From: Variovorax sp. PBS-H4
Lineage (GTDB): Bacteria; Pseudomonadota; Gammaproteobacteria; Burkholderiales; Burkholderiaceae_C
Length of the DNA stretch: 64,000 nucleotides
Direction: 5' to 3'
Assembly: GCF_901827205.1 (NCBI RefSeq)
Contig: NZ_LR594675.1
Coordinates: 6,318,001-6,382,000 of the forward strand
Part shown: piece after piece, positions 47,269 to 56,295 of the stretch
Position numbering within the stretch: the first letter of the stretch is position 1
How the letters are laid out: each line of letters begins with the position of its first letter
Made by a program: the position numbers and the translations under genes
Notes under the pieces: model-generated
The model's input: only the letters and a program-made list of their open reading frames with translations
What the model was told of the DNA's origin: nothing
Databases searched by the model: none

Positions 47269-50200
47269 GCGCGGCGCCCCAGCGCGACGCGGGTGATCTG
47301 GAGCACATGCCCGATCACGGCGTTGGCCCTGTCGAGGCCGAGCGGCGCGTAGAGCAGCTGCAGCACACCCTTGCGGATGGCGGCTTCGATGTCCTGCGGG
47401 TTCAAGGAATGCTCGGCCAGCGCAGCCTGCACCACGCCGCTGATGGCGAGCGCGTGGTCGACAAGCCGGCTGCGCTGCGCCTCGTCCAGCCTCGTTGCCT
47501 CATCGCCCAATGCGATCAGGATCGCGCCATAGCAGGCCTTCGCCCGTGGGTTGGAGGCCAGGATTTCCGGCATGCCGGGCGTGATCCGCCGATCCACGTC
47601 GCGCTCGAGCTCCTTGAAGAGCGCGTACTGCCTGAGCGGATGGTCGAACATGGCCTCCGCTTGCTCGATCGCGCCTTTCAGCAGCTCGGAAAACACTTGA
47701 TTTGCATAGGGGTCGTCCGCCAGGTCCTGCTCGATGGTCTTGCGCAAGCGGGTCTTGATCAGGTCTGCCTCGTTGCGTGCCTTGTCCTGCGGCCAGGTCT
47801 CTGGAACATCGGGCGCCGCCAGCTTGTGCACCACATAGGTCCCGCCGATCTCGCGAACATCTGTTCCGATCACCTGCTCGTCGATCAGCCTGATGACCTG
47901 CTCGTCGTATTCGCTGAAGTCGACGGTCTCCCTTGCGTCGCGCTGCACCATCTGTCGTACCTGGATCAATGCCTTGAGATCCGCCTTGTACTGCGCGATG
48001 AGCGCCTCGGAAACGCCGCGGTCCTCGAAGAAGCCACGGCACGACAGCGCCGTCTGCAGACAGGCACCGAAGGCCGTCAGGGCTGCATAAAAGTCGTCGC
48101 GGAGCTTCTGCCGCACGTCGTATTCGCCGCCCTGCTTGTCGCTCACGAAGCGAGGACTCAACGCCTGGCGCAGCAGCTCAGGGTCCTTGCGATTGGCGAC
48201 TCCCTTGAAGAAGGACCACACCGTCTCGTGCCGCATCGGCAGCTGCTTGTACTCGGTGCTCACCTGCGCATAGAGCCCATCGAGATCGGCAATGTCGAAG
48301 CCGCCTTGCGTCCGGGCCTCGAGGTCCTGGTAGGCGCGGATCGCCGTGTCGAGCTCTTTCAGGATGCCGCGGTAGTCCACCAGCAGGCCGTGGCGCTTGG
48401 CATCGTGCAGGCGGTTCACGCGGGCTACGGCCTGGATCAGGTTGTGGCCCTTCAGCGGCTTGTCGATGTAGAGCACTGCGTTGCGCGGCTCGTCGAAGCC
48501 GGTGAGAAGGCGATCGACCACGATCAGCAGGTCGGGGTCGCCATCGGTCCCGAAGGCCTGAAGCACCTGCCTCTGGTGGTGCAGCGCGTCGACGTCCTGG
48601 TTCAGCACGCTCTGCTTCCACCATTGCTGCACCTCGGACATGCCGTCTTCGTCGACCTCCTTGTTGCCCTCGCGCATGTCGGGCGGGGAAATCACGACGG
48701 CGCTCGTGACCAGGCCCGTCGCGTCGAGCGCCTTCTTGTAGCGGATTGCATCGAGCTTGCTGGCCGTGGCGATCTGCCCCTTCAGGCCAGACGCCAGCCT
48801 CTTGAAGTTCTCATGGAAGTGCGTGGCGATGTCCCATGCGATCAGCTCGATGCGATTGGCCGCGCTGTAGACCGTTCCGCTGCTGGCGTACTTCTTCTTC
48901 AGATCGGCGCGTTGCGCCTCGGCGAGGCCGGCGGTGATCTTGTCGAACCAGCGATCGACCGCGTCGGCATCGATGGACAGCCCGGGCACCCGCTCTTCGT
49001 AGAGGAGCGGTGCGACGGCATGGTCCTCGGCTGCGCGCCGCGTGGCGTACGCGTGGACGATGGGGCCGAACTTCTGCGCTGTCTTCTCGTCCTTCAGCAG
49101 CGGCGTGCCGGTAAAGGCCACGTAGGCCGCGCGAGGCAGCACCTTCTTCATGCGCTCGTGCGTTTCCCCACCATGGCTGCGATGGCCTTCGTCCACCAGC
49201 ACCACGATGTTGGGCGACTCGTTGCGGCACTCCGCCAGCCTGGCGGCGGTGTTGAACTTCTGCACCAGCGCGAAGGTGATGCGCTTCGTGCCCTGCCCGA
49301 TGCGACGGGCCAGGTCGCGCCCGGTCATGGCGCGGCTGTGCTCGCCCTCCTTGTGCGTGGCGATGGACGATCCGAAGGCGCCTCCGGTCATGAAGTTGCG
49401 TGCGAGCTGCTGTTCGAGATCGCGCCGGTCGGTGATCACCACGAGCCGGCATTCCTTCAGGCCTTCGTTCAACAGGAGGGCCTTGGCAAGGAAGACCATG
49501 GTGAAGCTCTTGCCCGAACCCGTGGTGTGCCAGATCACGCCACCGGTACGCGCGCCATCGGCTCGCCGCCCGGCCAGCCGGTCGAGCAGTGCGCGAACAC
49601 CGAAGAACTGCTGGTGCCGCGCGACGATTTTTCCGACCTTGCTGTCGAACAGCACGAAACCGCGCAGCAGGGCAAGCAGCCGTTGCGGCTTCAACAGAGA
49701 CACCAGCAAGCGGTCTCGCCCGTTGGGCAGCGCCGGCCGGGACCGGAGCGACTCGAACCATTCACGTATCGGCGCAGGCTTGCCCTTCAAGAGCGCTGCA
49801 TGGGACCGGGCGGACAGCGGTGCGTTCTTCAAGGCACCCACATGAGCGTCGTCGAATTCTTCTTCCGTGTTCCACTGCGCCCAGAACTTGGCCGGCGTGG
49901 CCGTGGTGCCGTAGCGGCCCTGGGTCTGGCTGATGGACAGCAGCAGCTGAGCGTAGGCAAAGAGCTCCGGAATTTCGTCGTGGCGCTGGTTGCGCAATTG
50001 CTGGCTGATGCCTTCGAGCACCATCGCGTCGGCCATGCTGCCGCTGTGGCGCCCGTGCGGCTGCTTGGCCTCGATCACGACCAGCGGAATTCCGTTGACA
50101 TAGCCGACGATGTCCGGTGAGCGATGGTGGGTACCGTGGCTGGAGAGCACCCGCAGCTGTTCAGTGACATCGAAACGATTGGCGCTCGGATCGGTCCAGT

Positions 50201-50570
50201 CGATGACCTGGATCGTCGGCTGGTGCCTCCGGCCGTCGGGCATGAATTCGGTGACCGTGATTCCGTAGGCGAGCTTGGCGTAGATGCGCTCGTTGGCTGG
50301 CAACAGGCCCTCGCCGAGCCGAACTGTCATGAGCTCGCGAAGGATCTGATCGATGGCGCTGGGTGAGAGAGGAAAGACGTCGCCGTTGTACTCGAAGCGT
50401 CGGGTTTGCAGCACTTCGATGAGGCGCGGCTTGAGGAGGACCTCGCGTGCCGAGCCACGCAACCTGGAGCACTCGGTAGCGCTGATGTAGTTCCACCCCA
50501 GGTTGCAGAGCATGTGCAGCGCGGACATGTGAGCGCTGAATGGCTCGCCGGTGGAGGCATTGAAAGTCAT
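47265..50570 (-). CDS. hsdR: type I restriction enzyme, R subunit (HsdR)
   Basis: An 1101-residue motor and nuclease subunit. The N-terminal PD-(D/E)xK nuclease is seen as SPDIVGYVNGIPLVVIEAKQ. The helicase follows: GGVIWHTTGSGKSFTMVFLA (Walker A), VVITDRRDLEQQLARNF, NIVVLVDEGHRSHGG (DEAD-box type motif), AYVAFTGTPLL (motif III), then LLTGFDEPRNAVLYIDKPLK and IQAVARVNRLH (motif VI). The helical C-terminal region binds the methylase. The ATG giving MTFNASTGEPF is chosen from context. It lies 126 bases after hsdM, a larger gap than elsewhere in the operon. The gene looks intact. Confidence 0.93.
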   Translation of the reverse strand: MTFNASTGEPFSAHMSALHMLCNLGWNYISATECSRLRGSAREVLLKPRLIEVLQTRRFEYNGDVFPLSPSAIDQILRELMTVRLGEGLLPANERIYAKLAYGITVTEFMPDGRRHQPTIQVIDWTDPSANRFDVTEQLRVLSSHGTHHRSPDIVGYVNGIPLVVIEAKQPHGRHSGSMADAMVLEGISQQLRNQRHDEIPELFAYAQLLLSISQTQGRYGTTATPAKFWAQWNTEEEFDDAHVGALKNAPLSARSHAALLKGKPAPIREWFESLRSRPALPNGRDRLLVSLLKPQRLLALLRGFVLFDSKVGKIVARHQQFFGVRALLDRLAGRRADGARTGGVIWHTTGSGKSFTMVFLAKALLLNEGLKECRLVVITDRRDLEQQLARNFMTGGAFGSSIATHKEGEHSRAMTGRDLARRIGQGTKRITFALVQKFNTAARLAECRNESPNIVVLVDEGHRSHGGETHERMKKVLPRAAYVAFTGTPLLKDEKTAQKFGPIVHAYATRRAAEDHAVAPLLYEERVPGLSIDADAVDRWFDKITAGLAEAQRADLKKKYASSGTVYSAANRIELIAWDIATHFHENFKRLASGLKGQIATASKLDAIRYKKALDATGLVTSAVVISPPDMREGNKEVDEDGMSEVQQWWKQSVLNQDVDALHHQRQVLQAFGTDGDPDLLIVVDRLLTGFDEPRNAVLYIDKPLKGHNLIQAVARVNRLHDAKRHGLLVDYRGILKELDTAIRAYQDLEARTQGGFDIADLDGLYAQVSTEYKQLPMRHETVWSFFKGVANRKDPELLRQALSPRFVSDKQGGEYDVRQKLRDDFYAALTAFGACLQTALSCRGFFEDRGVSEALIAQYKADLKALIQVRQMVQRDARETVDFSEYDEQVIRLIDEQVIGTDVREIGGTYVVHKLAAPDVPETWPQDKARNEADLIKTRLRKTIEQDLADDPYANQVFSELLKGAIEQAEAMFDHPLRQYALFKELERDVDRRITPGMPEILASNPRAKACYGAILIALGDEATRLDEAQRSRLVDHALAISGVVQAALAEHSLNPQDIEAAIRKGVLQLLYAPLGLDRANAVIGHVLQITRVALGRRA

Positions 50571-50696
50571 TGCGTGTGGCAGTCGGGGATCAGCCGGCGC
50601 ATGACTGCTGCACTTTGTTGTCGCGTGCGAAGGAACAATTGTTCGGTGCGTCGAGGCCAACGAAACGGTGGGTTCGGGAAGATTCCGGCGCTGCGC

Positions 50697-52247
50697 TCAC
50701 ACGCCGATCTCGGTCAGCTGGGCAGCTATTTCTTCCTCGATGCCGGCAAGCTCCTCCTTGAGTGCCTCTCGCTCTTGCTGGAGTACTGCTATGTCCAGCA
50801 GTTCTTCCCTCTCGAAGGTGTTGACGTAGCGCGGAATGTTCAGGTTGAAGTCGTTCTCTGCAATTTGCGCAGGCGTGGCCAGGTAGGCATACCTCTCCAC
50901 CGGCTCGCGTTTGCCATACGTATCAAGCACGCGCTGCAGATCCGCCTCGCGCAGCACGTTCTGATTCTTCCCGGCCTCGAAATCGCGACTGCCATCGATG
51001 AAGAGCACCTTGTCATCAGCCTTGTTCCTGCGAAACACCAGCACAGCCGCCGGGATGCCGGTTCCATAGAAGAGCCCCTCGGGCAGGCCAATGACGGCAT
51101 CGAGCAGGTTCTCCTCCACCAGCTTCTGCCGGATGCGCCCCTCGGCCGCCCCGCGAAACAGGATGCCGTGCGGCACGACAACTGCCATGCGGCCAGCGCC
51201 GGGCTTCATGGTCTCGACCATGTGGAGGATGAAGGCGTAGTCGCCCTTCGTTCGCGGCGGCACGCCGCGGCGGAAGCGGCCGAACTTGTCCGTCTGCGCG
51301 CCCTCGTGCCCCCACTTCTCGAGGCTGAATGGCGGATTGGCCACGACGACGTCGAAGTGCCTGAGACTGCCATCGCCGAGCAGCAGCCTGGGGTTGCGCA
51401 ACGTGTCGCCCCATTCGATGCGATGGTTGTCCTCGCCATGCATGAACATGTTCATCTTGGCCAGCGACCAGGTGTTGCCGATGGCCTCCTGGCCGTAGAG
51501 GGCGTAGCGCTTGGAGCCGGTGCGGTCACGGATCAGGCGGCCGCACTTCAGGAGCAGGGAGCCGGACCCGCACGCCGGGTCGCAGATCTCATCGCCTTCC
51601 TGGGGGTCCATCAGGCGCGCCATGAGGCTGGAGACTTCGGGTGGGGTATAGAACTCTCCGGCGGTCTTGCCGCTCGACGAGGCAAAGTGGCTGATGAGGT
51701 ACTCGTAGGCGTTGCCGATCAGGTCGAGCTGGCCGATCCGGCTGGGACGAAGATCGAGCTCCGGCCTGGCGAAGTCTTCGAGCAGGTGACGCAGGATGTC
51801 GTTCTTCTGCCATTCGTCGCCGAGCTTGTTGGAGTTGAAGCCGATGTCCTGGAACACGTCGCGCAGCTTGGCGATGTTGGCGTCTTCGATGGCATGCAGC
51901 GCGCGATCGATGCGCTCGCCGTTGCCGGGCTCAAAGCGCGCGGCATGCAGGGCGTAGAAGCTGGCGGTGGGCGGCAGGACGAAGCGCTCGGTCTTGAGCA
52001 GTTCCTCGATGAGGTCGGAGGCGGTGTCGCCGTACTGCGCCTTGTAGCCGTCGTAGTGGTCCTGCCACGCGTCCGACACGTACTTGAGGAAGAGCATCGG
52101 CAGCACGTAGTCCTTGTACGTGCTCGGATCGACGACGCCGCGAAAGGTGTCGCAGGCCGCCCACACGGCGGCATTGATGCTGTCCTGGCTGACGGCGCTG
52201 ATGGCTGTCTGATTCATGCGTTGCTCGATTTCCCTGGGTCGTGTCAT
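50697..52247 (-). CDS. hsdM: type I restriction-modification DNA methylase, M subunit (HsdM)
   Basis: A ~516-residue adenine-N6 methyltransferase. The N-terminal helical domain (INAAVWAACDTFRGVVDPST) precedes GEFYTPPEVSSLMARLM, ICDPACGSGSLLLK (SAM motif I) and VVVANPPFSLEKWG (NPPF catalytic motif IV). The C-terminus ends in a coiled coil (ALKEELAGIEEEIAAQL) that contacts HsdS. The ATG overlapping the HsdS stop (ATGA) is given; a second Met ten codons on is possible. Confidence 0.93.
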   Translation of the reverse strand: MTRPREIEQRMNQTAISAVSQDSINAAVWAACDTFRGVVDPSTYKDYVLPMLFLKYVSDAWQDHYDGYKAQYGDTASDLIEELLKTERFVLPPTASFYALHAARFEPGNGERIDRALHAIEDANIAKLRDVFQDIGFNSNKLGDEWQKNDILRHLLEDFARPELDLRPSRIGQLDLIGNAYEYLISHFASSSGKTAGEFYTPPEVSSLMARLMDPQEGDEICDPACGSGSLLLKCGRLIRDRTGSKRYALYGQEAIGNTWSLAKMNMFMHGEDNHRIEWGDTLRNPRLLLGDGSLRHFDVVVANPPFSLEKWGHEGAQTDKFGRFRRGVPPRTKGDYAFILHMVETMKPGAGRMAVVVPHGILFRGAAEGRIRQKLVEENLLDAVIGLPEGLFYGTGIPAAVLVFRRNKADDKVLFIDGSRDFEAGKNQNVLREADLQRVLDTYGKREPVERYAYLATPAQIAENDFNLNIPRYVNTFEREELLDIAVLQQEREALKEELAGIEEEIAAQLTEIGV

Positions 52248-52846
52248 GCGTTGCCGGAGGCGCTGGCAAGCGCTTCGGCGATTGATTCGAACTGCCGTTC
52301 GCGGTTGCGGATGAGCAGGTCCTGCAGTTGCCGCTCGCGTCGCGCAAGGCGGGCGAGCGCGACGATATTCTCCTGATCGGCCAGAGATGGCAGGCCGATG
52401 GGCAGCGATTCCAGCACAGGCCGCCGCACGCTCAGCTGGCTGGAGCCCTCGGCAGCGCGCTGCAAAGCCCGCTGGAAGGGAGCCTGATTGATTTGCCAGG
52501 CGAGGAACGCGGGCAGCAATGCGCGCGCGGGCTTCACCCGCAGATGGAAGAGGTGCTGGCCGCACACGGCCGGCCCGGGAAGATCTCCAACGCACGCGGC
52601 GTAGAAGCGCGTACCGCGTGCGACGAAGAGCAGATCTCCCGCCGCCAGCCATTCAGGCTCCCGCCGTCCGGCCAGTTGCGTCCGGATGACGCTTCGCCAG
52701 TCGACGCCGTCGAGGGGGTCCAGGTCTTTCATCTGCACCGCATGAACCCCGCCGCCCCGGACCTCCTTGATGGCGCCACGGAAAGGATGACCGGCTCGTA
52801 TACGAACCTCCGCGCCCAGGAGCGTGTTCACTGCATGAATCGACAT
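52244..52846 (-). CDS. hsdS: half-size type I specificity subunit (HsdS-like)
   Basis: A ~200-residue protein. Full HsdS subunits have two target-recognition domains and ~400 residues; here only one is present. VQMKDLDPLDGVDWRSVIRT, WLAAGDLLFVARGTRFYAAC, LPAFLAWQINQAPFQRALQR, EGSSQLSVRRPVLESLPIGL and the terminal helix ENIVALARLARRERQLQDLL are one TRD plus its conserved coiled-coil spacer. Half subunits can dimerise to give a symmetric, palindrome-like target. It is first in the operon and overlaps hsdM by 4 bases. An alternative start lies three codons upstream. Confidence 0.8.
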   Translation of the reverse strand: MSIHAVNTLLGAEVRIRAGHPFRGAIKEVRGGGVHAVQMKDLDPLDGVDWRSVIRTQLAGRREPEWLAAGDLLFVARGTRFYAACVGDLPGPAVCGQHLFHLRVKPARALLPAFLAWQINQAPFQRALQRAAEGSSQLSVRRPVLESLPIGLPSLADQENIVALARLARRERQLQDLLIRNRERQFESIAEALASASGNA

Positions 52847-52913
52847 GATGCGCATGCTACTTGCACTTCGGCCTTGTCTCGCACACACTCTCCGCATTCA
52901 ACAACAAGTTTCA

Positions 52914-52936
52914 GTGCATCAAGTCTAGTGATGCAC
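52914..52936. promoter_or_regulatory. inverted repeat between hsdS and the MBL-like gene
   Basis: GTGCATCA and TGATGCAC are perfect 8-base arms around the spacer AGTCTAG. It lies in the ~110-base region between the divergent HsdS-like and MBL-fold genes, suggesting shared control. No regulator gene is adjacent. The repeat covers an ATG at 52931 that might otherwise be taken as the MBL start. Confidence 0.5.
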
Positions 52937-52957
52937 AAACATTCAGGGAGCACAGCT

Positions 52958-53950
52958 GTGGGCTACGAAGTCGACTTTTTCACTGGCGATACCGGCGGCA
53001 CGGCCATCCTGGTGCGGTGGGGCACGCCCGGCAACTTCAAGTTGCTGGTCTGCGACGGCGGTACACCGGCCTCGGCCCAGCTGCTGGTCAACCATGTCCA
53101 GGCGTATTGCCTCAGTTCGCACGTGGACTACGTGGTGAGCTCGCATCCCGGCGCCAGGGGTGCGGAGGGTCTCGGGCTCATTCTCGAAAAGCTCAGCGTC
53201 GGGGAGCTGTGGGTGCACCGGCCCTGGGCGCACACCGACCGTACCTGGGAGGCGATGGCGCTGATCCGGAAGCTCGAGACCATCGCGCACGCGCGACAGG
53301 TGCCGGTAAACGAGCCCTTCGCCGGCGCGGTCATCGGACCGTTCACGGTACTGTCGCCCAACCGGAGCTGGTACGTGGAGAGCTTGCTGCCGGCCTTCGG
53401 AATGACGCTGGCGCGGGGCGCCGGGCTGACGCTGGCCGACGCGGCGCGATGGATGCGGCTGGCGAGTGCCGGCATGAGCAGCCGCTGGGATTTCGAACCC
53501 TTGCCCCGTGACGCGGCGACGTCCGCGGAGGACGAGTCGAGCGCCGTGCTGTACGGCGAATTCGAAGGCAGGGGCGTGCTGCTGACGAGCAACGCAGGCA
53601 TTCGGGCACTGAGCGACGCCTCCACCTTTGCCGAACACCTGGGCCTCGGCCTGCCCACGAATCTCCGGCTGATGCAGGTACCCAATGCCGGCAACCCCGA
53701 CCATCTCTCGAGCCGGGTGCTGGACCGCCTGGTCGGCGCACGCCGGCCGCGCGATCAGCGCGAGTACACCAAGACGGCTTTCATGTCGGCGCCCATCGAC
53801 TCACTCTCGATGGGTTCCCGCATCGTGACCGACGCCCTGAAGCGGCGAGGCGTCCTGACCTTCCTCAGCCAGGGCACTCAGCTGCATCACGCCCATGACA
53901 TGCCGCAGCGCAATTGGTACCCGGCCAAGCCGTTGGGAGCCGGCGCTTGA
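52958..53950 (+). CDS. ComEC-like metallo-beta-lactamase-fold protein with lost metal site
   Basis: A 330-residue protein. The GTG start has AGGGAG seven bases upstream, better supported than an ATG nine codons earlier. The order of motifs follows the soluble ComEC-type MBL domain, but the catalytic residues differ at each one. Where the family has THPDADHIGG, residues 61-71 read SSHPGARGAEG. Where it has TGDAG, residues 210-214 read TSNAG. Where it has HHGS, residues 243-246 read NAGN. FLSQGTQLHHAHD at the end replaces the usual final motif. This implies an inactive enzyme acting as a binding or scaffold protein. It is divergent from the hsd operon and may be a defence accessory. Confidence 0.6.
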   Translation: MGYEVDFFTGDTGGTAILVRWGTPGNFKLLVCDGGTPASAQLLVNHVQAYCLSSHVDYVVSSHPGARGAEGLGLILEKLSVGELWVHRPWAHTDRTWEAMALIRKLETIAHARQVPVNEPFAGAVIGPFTVLSPNRSWYVESLLPAFGMTLARGAGLTLADAARWMRLASAGMSSRWDFEPLPRDAATSAEDESSAVLYGEFEGRGVLLTSNAGIRALSDASTFAEHLGLGLPTNLRLMQVPNAGNPDHLSSRVLDRLVGARRPRDQREYTKTAFMSAPIDSLSMGSRIVTDALKRRGVLTFLSQGTQLHHAHDMPQRNWYPAKPLGAGA

Positions 53951-53953
53951 GGC

Positions 53954-54778
53954 TCAGGCCTGAGGGCCGCCCCGCCGCGTGTCGAAGACCACTTGCCCGG
54001 CGGCCATGGTGTTCACTGCCTGGCCGCTGACGTCCATCAGGACGCGGCTCGCATCGGATGGCAGGTAGACCGTGCTGTAGATGACGGGCTGCTCCTGGCT
54101 GTCGTACATCACGCGCCGCATCTTCAAGAGTGGCGCGCCGTTCTCCACGGCCAACAGGCCGGCGTTGCGGAAGTCCGCGATGCTTGCGGTGATTTCCTGC
54201 ACGGCGCGCCCGTAGGTCACGCCGTTGGCCGCGAGGATCTCATAGAAGGCCATCTTGCTCAGCGCCTCGGGGGTGATGCACGCCTTGAAGGCGAGCGGCG
54301 CCCAGACGTCGGTCAGCATGACGGGACTTCCGTCACAGCTCCTGAGGCGAACCGCATTGACAGCCTCCTCCCCCGGTTGCAGGTTAAGTGCCATGCCGAT
54401 CTCGCGCGGCGGCACCGCGTGCGACACCGCGAGCACCCGCACCTGCGTCTTCATCTCCGTGTTCTTGAGGGAATCGATCACACCCAGCGTGGGGATCAAT
54501 CGCGGCGGCGGCAGCTCCTTGCGCACGAAGGTGCCCCGGCCCGGCTTGCGCTCGATCAGCCCCATCGCCGCGAGGTCACCCAGCGTCCTGCGCACTGTCA
54601 CCCGGGAGAGTGAGAAGCGCTCGCACAGGGACTCCTCGCTCGGGAACAGCCCGCCGCGTTCGAGGGTGCCGGATTCGATCTCGTTCTTCAACATCAGCAG
54701 CAACTGCCGGTGGAGCGAGGTCCCCTTGGACAGCTTGAATGCGGCGGACTGCGGCGGCAGGTCGTCTTCCATCAACAT
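53954..54778 (-). CDS. GntR-family regulator, HutC/UTRA subgroup
   Basis: A 274-residue regulator. LHRQLLLMLKNEIESGTLER, SEESLCERFSLSRVTVRRTL and GLIERKPGRGTFVRKEL form the GntR winged helix; the UTRA ligand domain follows with RLRSCDGSPVMLTDVWAPLA and LKMRRVMYDSQEQPVIYSTV. It is divergent from the LeuC-like operon, and the palindrome at 54814-54847 between them is its probable operator. It ends 4 bases from the convergent MBL-fold gene. Confidence 0.9.
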   Translation of the reverse strand: MLMEDDLPPQSAAFKLSKGTSLHRQLLLMLKNEIESGTLERGGLFPSEESLCERFSLSRVTVRRTLGDLAAMGLIERKPGRGTFVRKELPPPRLIPTLGVIDSLKNTEMKTQVRVLAVSHAVPPREIGMALNLQPGEEAVNAVRLRSCDGSPVMLTDVWAPLAFKACITPEALSKMAFYEILAANGVTYGRAVQEITASIADFRNAGLLAVENGAPLLKMRRVMYDSQEQPVIYSTVYLPSDASRVLMDVSGQAVNTMAAGQVVFDTRRGGPQA

Positions 54779-54813
54779 TCCATTCGGTTAGTGGTAACCC
54801 CAGGGGGTGGAAA

Positions 54814-54847
54814 TGTCTTACTGTATTAAGGTTAATACATTAAGACA
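54814..54847. promoter_or_regulatory. near-perfect 34-bp palindrome, GntR operator
   Basis: TGTCTTACTGTATTAA, GG, TTAATACATTAAGACA: 16-base arms match at 15 of 16 positions. The AT-rich element stands out in this high-GC DNA. It lies 36 bases from the GntR start and 63 bases from the LeuC-like start, so it can control both. The inner TGTATTAA/TTAATACA resembles HutC-type GntR sites. Confidence 0.75.
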
Positions 54848-54909
54848 GTCTACGGACCCGCAGATTCTATGGCCCTGACCCTCCCCACTCCCCGGCATCG
54901 CTGAACGCC

Positions 54910-56295
54910 ATGGGACGCACACTTTTCGAGAAGATCTGGGATGCGCATGTCATTCGCGCACTGCCAGGTGGATGGGATCTGATCCACATCGACCGACCGC
55001 TGCTCCATGACCTGGTGGGCCCGGATGCGCTGGCCCAGCTGAGAACGCGCGGCCTGAAGGTGCACAACCCCGAGCTGGTCTTCGCAACCATCGACCACAC
55101 CGTAACCACACGTCCGGGCCGCACCAACGAGGCGCCGGGGCCCCATGTGGAGAAGGCGCGCTCGGAAGCCGCGGCGGCCGCCATTGCCTTCTTCGATGTA
55201 GGCCGGCAGGGACAAGGCATCGTCCACGTCACCGCACCAGAACTGGGCATCGTTCTTCCGGGCACCACGGCCGTCTGCGGTGACAGCCATACCTGCACCA
55301 ACGGCGGCCTGGGCGCCCTGGCCTTCGGCGTGGGCTCGTCCGAGATCCTCCATGTGCTGGCGACACAGACGCTGCGCCAGCGACGGCCACGGCAGATGCG
55401 CATCGTCTGCACTGGGCAACTGGACGCGGCCGTCTCGGCGAAAGAATTGGCGCTGCACATCATCCGCCAGCTGAGCGCCAGGGCGGGCATCGGCTACGCG
55501 GTCGAGTTCGCCGGCCCCGCTGTCACCGCGCTGGACATCGAAGGCCGCCTGACCCTGTGCAACATGAGCGTCGAACTCGGCGCACGATGCGGCATGGTGG
55601 CGCCTGACGAGAAGACCGTGCGCTACCTGCAGGGCGGTGCCTACGCACCCAAGGACGACGCGTTCGACCTGGCGGCATCGCACTGGCTGTCCCTGCAGAG
55701 CGACGAGGACGTGGTCTTCGATGCCGAGTTCACGGTGCGAGCGGACGAGGTTGCGCCCATGGTCACCTGGGGCACCAACCCCGAGCAGGCCATCCGCATC
55801 GACGAGCGGATTCCTGACCCATCCGCACAAGGACCGGGCGCGGAACTCGGTATCCAGGATGCGCTGGACTACATGGGGCTCGAGGCGAACACGCCGATCG
55901 AAGGCACGGCGATCGACTGGGTGTTCATCGGCTCCTGCGCGAACGCCAGGCTCACGGACCTGCGCAGTGCCGCCGCCGTGGTGCAGGGCCGCCACGTTGC
56001 CGACGGCGTCACCGCCTGGGTGGTGCCCGGCTCCGAGAAGGTCAAGCAGGCGGCGGAGCAGGAAGGTCTCAGGCAGGTCTTCGAATCCGCGGGCTTCGTC
56101 TGGCGCGAACCGGGCTGCAGCATGTGTGTCGCGGCCAACGGCGAGCGCGTGCCGCCGGGGCAACGATCGATCTCGACCTCCAACCGCAACTTCGTCGGAC
56201 GCCAGGGGCCCGGCGCGCGCACGCACCTGGCAAGCCCTGCAATGGCCGCCGCCGCTGCCATCGCAGGCCATATCACCGACGTGAGGAACCTGTGA
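54910..56295 (+). CDS. LeuC-like hydro-lyase large subunit
   Basis: A 461-residue aconitase-superfamily subunit. VCGDSHTCTNGGLGALAFGV, TVRYLQGGAYAP, and the three [4Fe-4S] cysteines in VFIGSCANARLTDL and EPGCSMCVAAN are intact. Members isomerise or hydrate 2-alkylmalates (isopropylmalate, 2,3-dimethylmalate, citraconate). Because a lyase and a Bug receptor follow and no leucine genes are near, a catabolic role is more likely than leucine synthesis. Its stop overlaps the small-subunit start by 4 bases. Confidence 0.85.
   Translation: MGRTLFEKIWDAHVIRALPGGWDLIHIDRPLLHDLVGPDALAQLRTRGLKVHNPELVFATIDHTVTTRPGRTNEAPGPHVEKARSEAAAAAIAFFDVGRQGQGIVHVTAPELGIVLPGTTAVCGDSHTCTNGGLGALAFGVGSSEILHVLATQTLRQRRPRQMRIVCTGQLDAAVSAKELALHIIRQLSARAGIGYAVEFAGPAVTALDIEGRLTLCNMSVELGARCGMVAPDEKTVRYLQGGAYAPKDDAFDLAASHWLSLQSDEDVVFDAEFTVRADEVAPMVTWGTNPEQAIRIDERIPDPSAQGPGAELGIQDALDYMGLEANTPIEGTAIDWVFIGSCANARLTDLRSAAAVVQGRHVADGVTAWVVPGSEKVKQAAEQEGLRQVFESAGFVWREPGCSMCVAANGERVPPGQRSISTSNRNFVGRQGPGARTHLASPAMAAAAAIAGHITDVRNL

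Noticed and set aside
47307..50120. A 937-codon forward open frame opposite hsdR
   Set aside because: It is antisense to an intact helicase gene with all motifs; no protein features.
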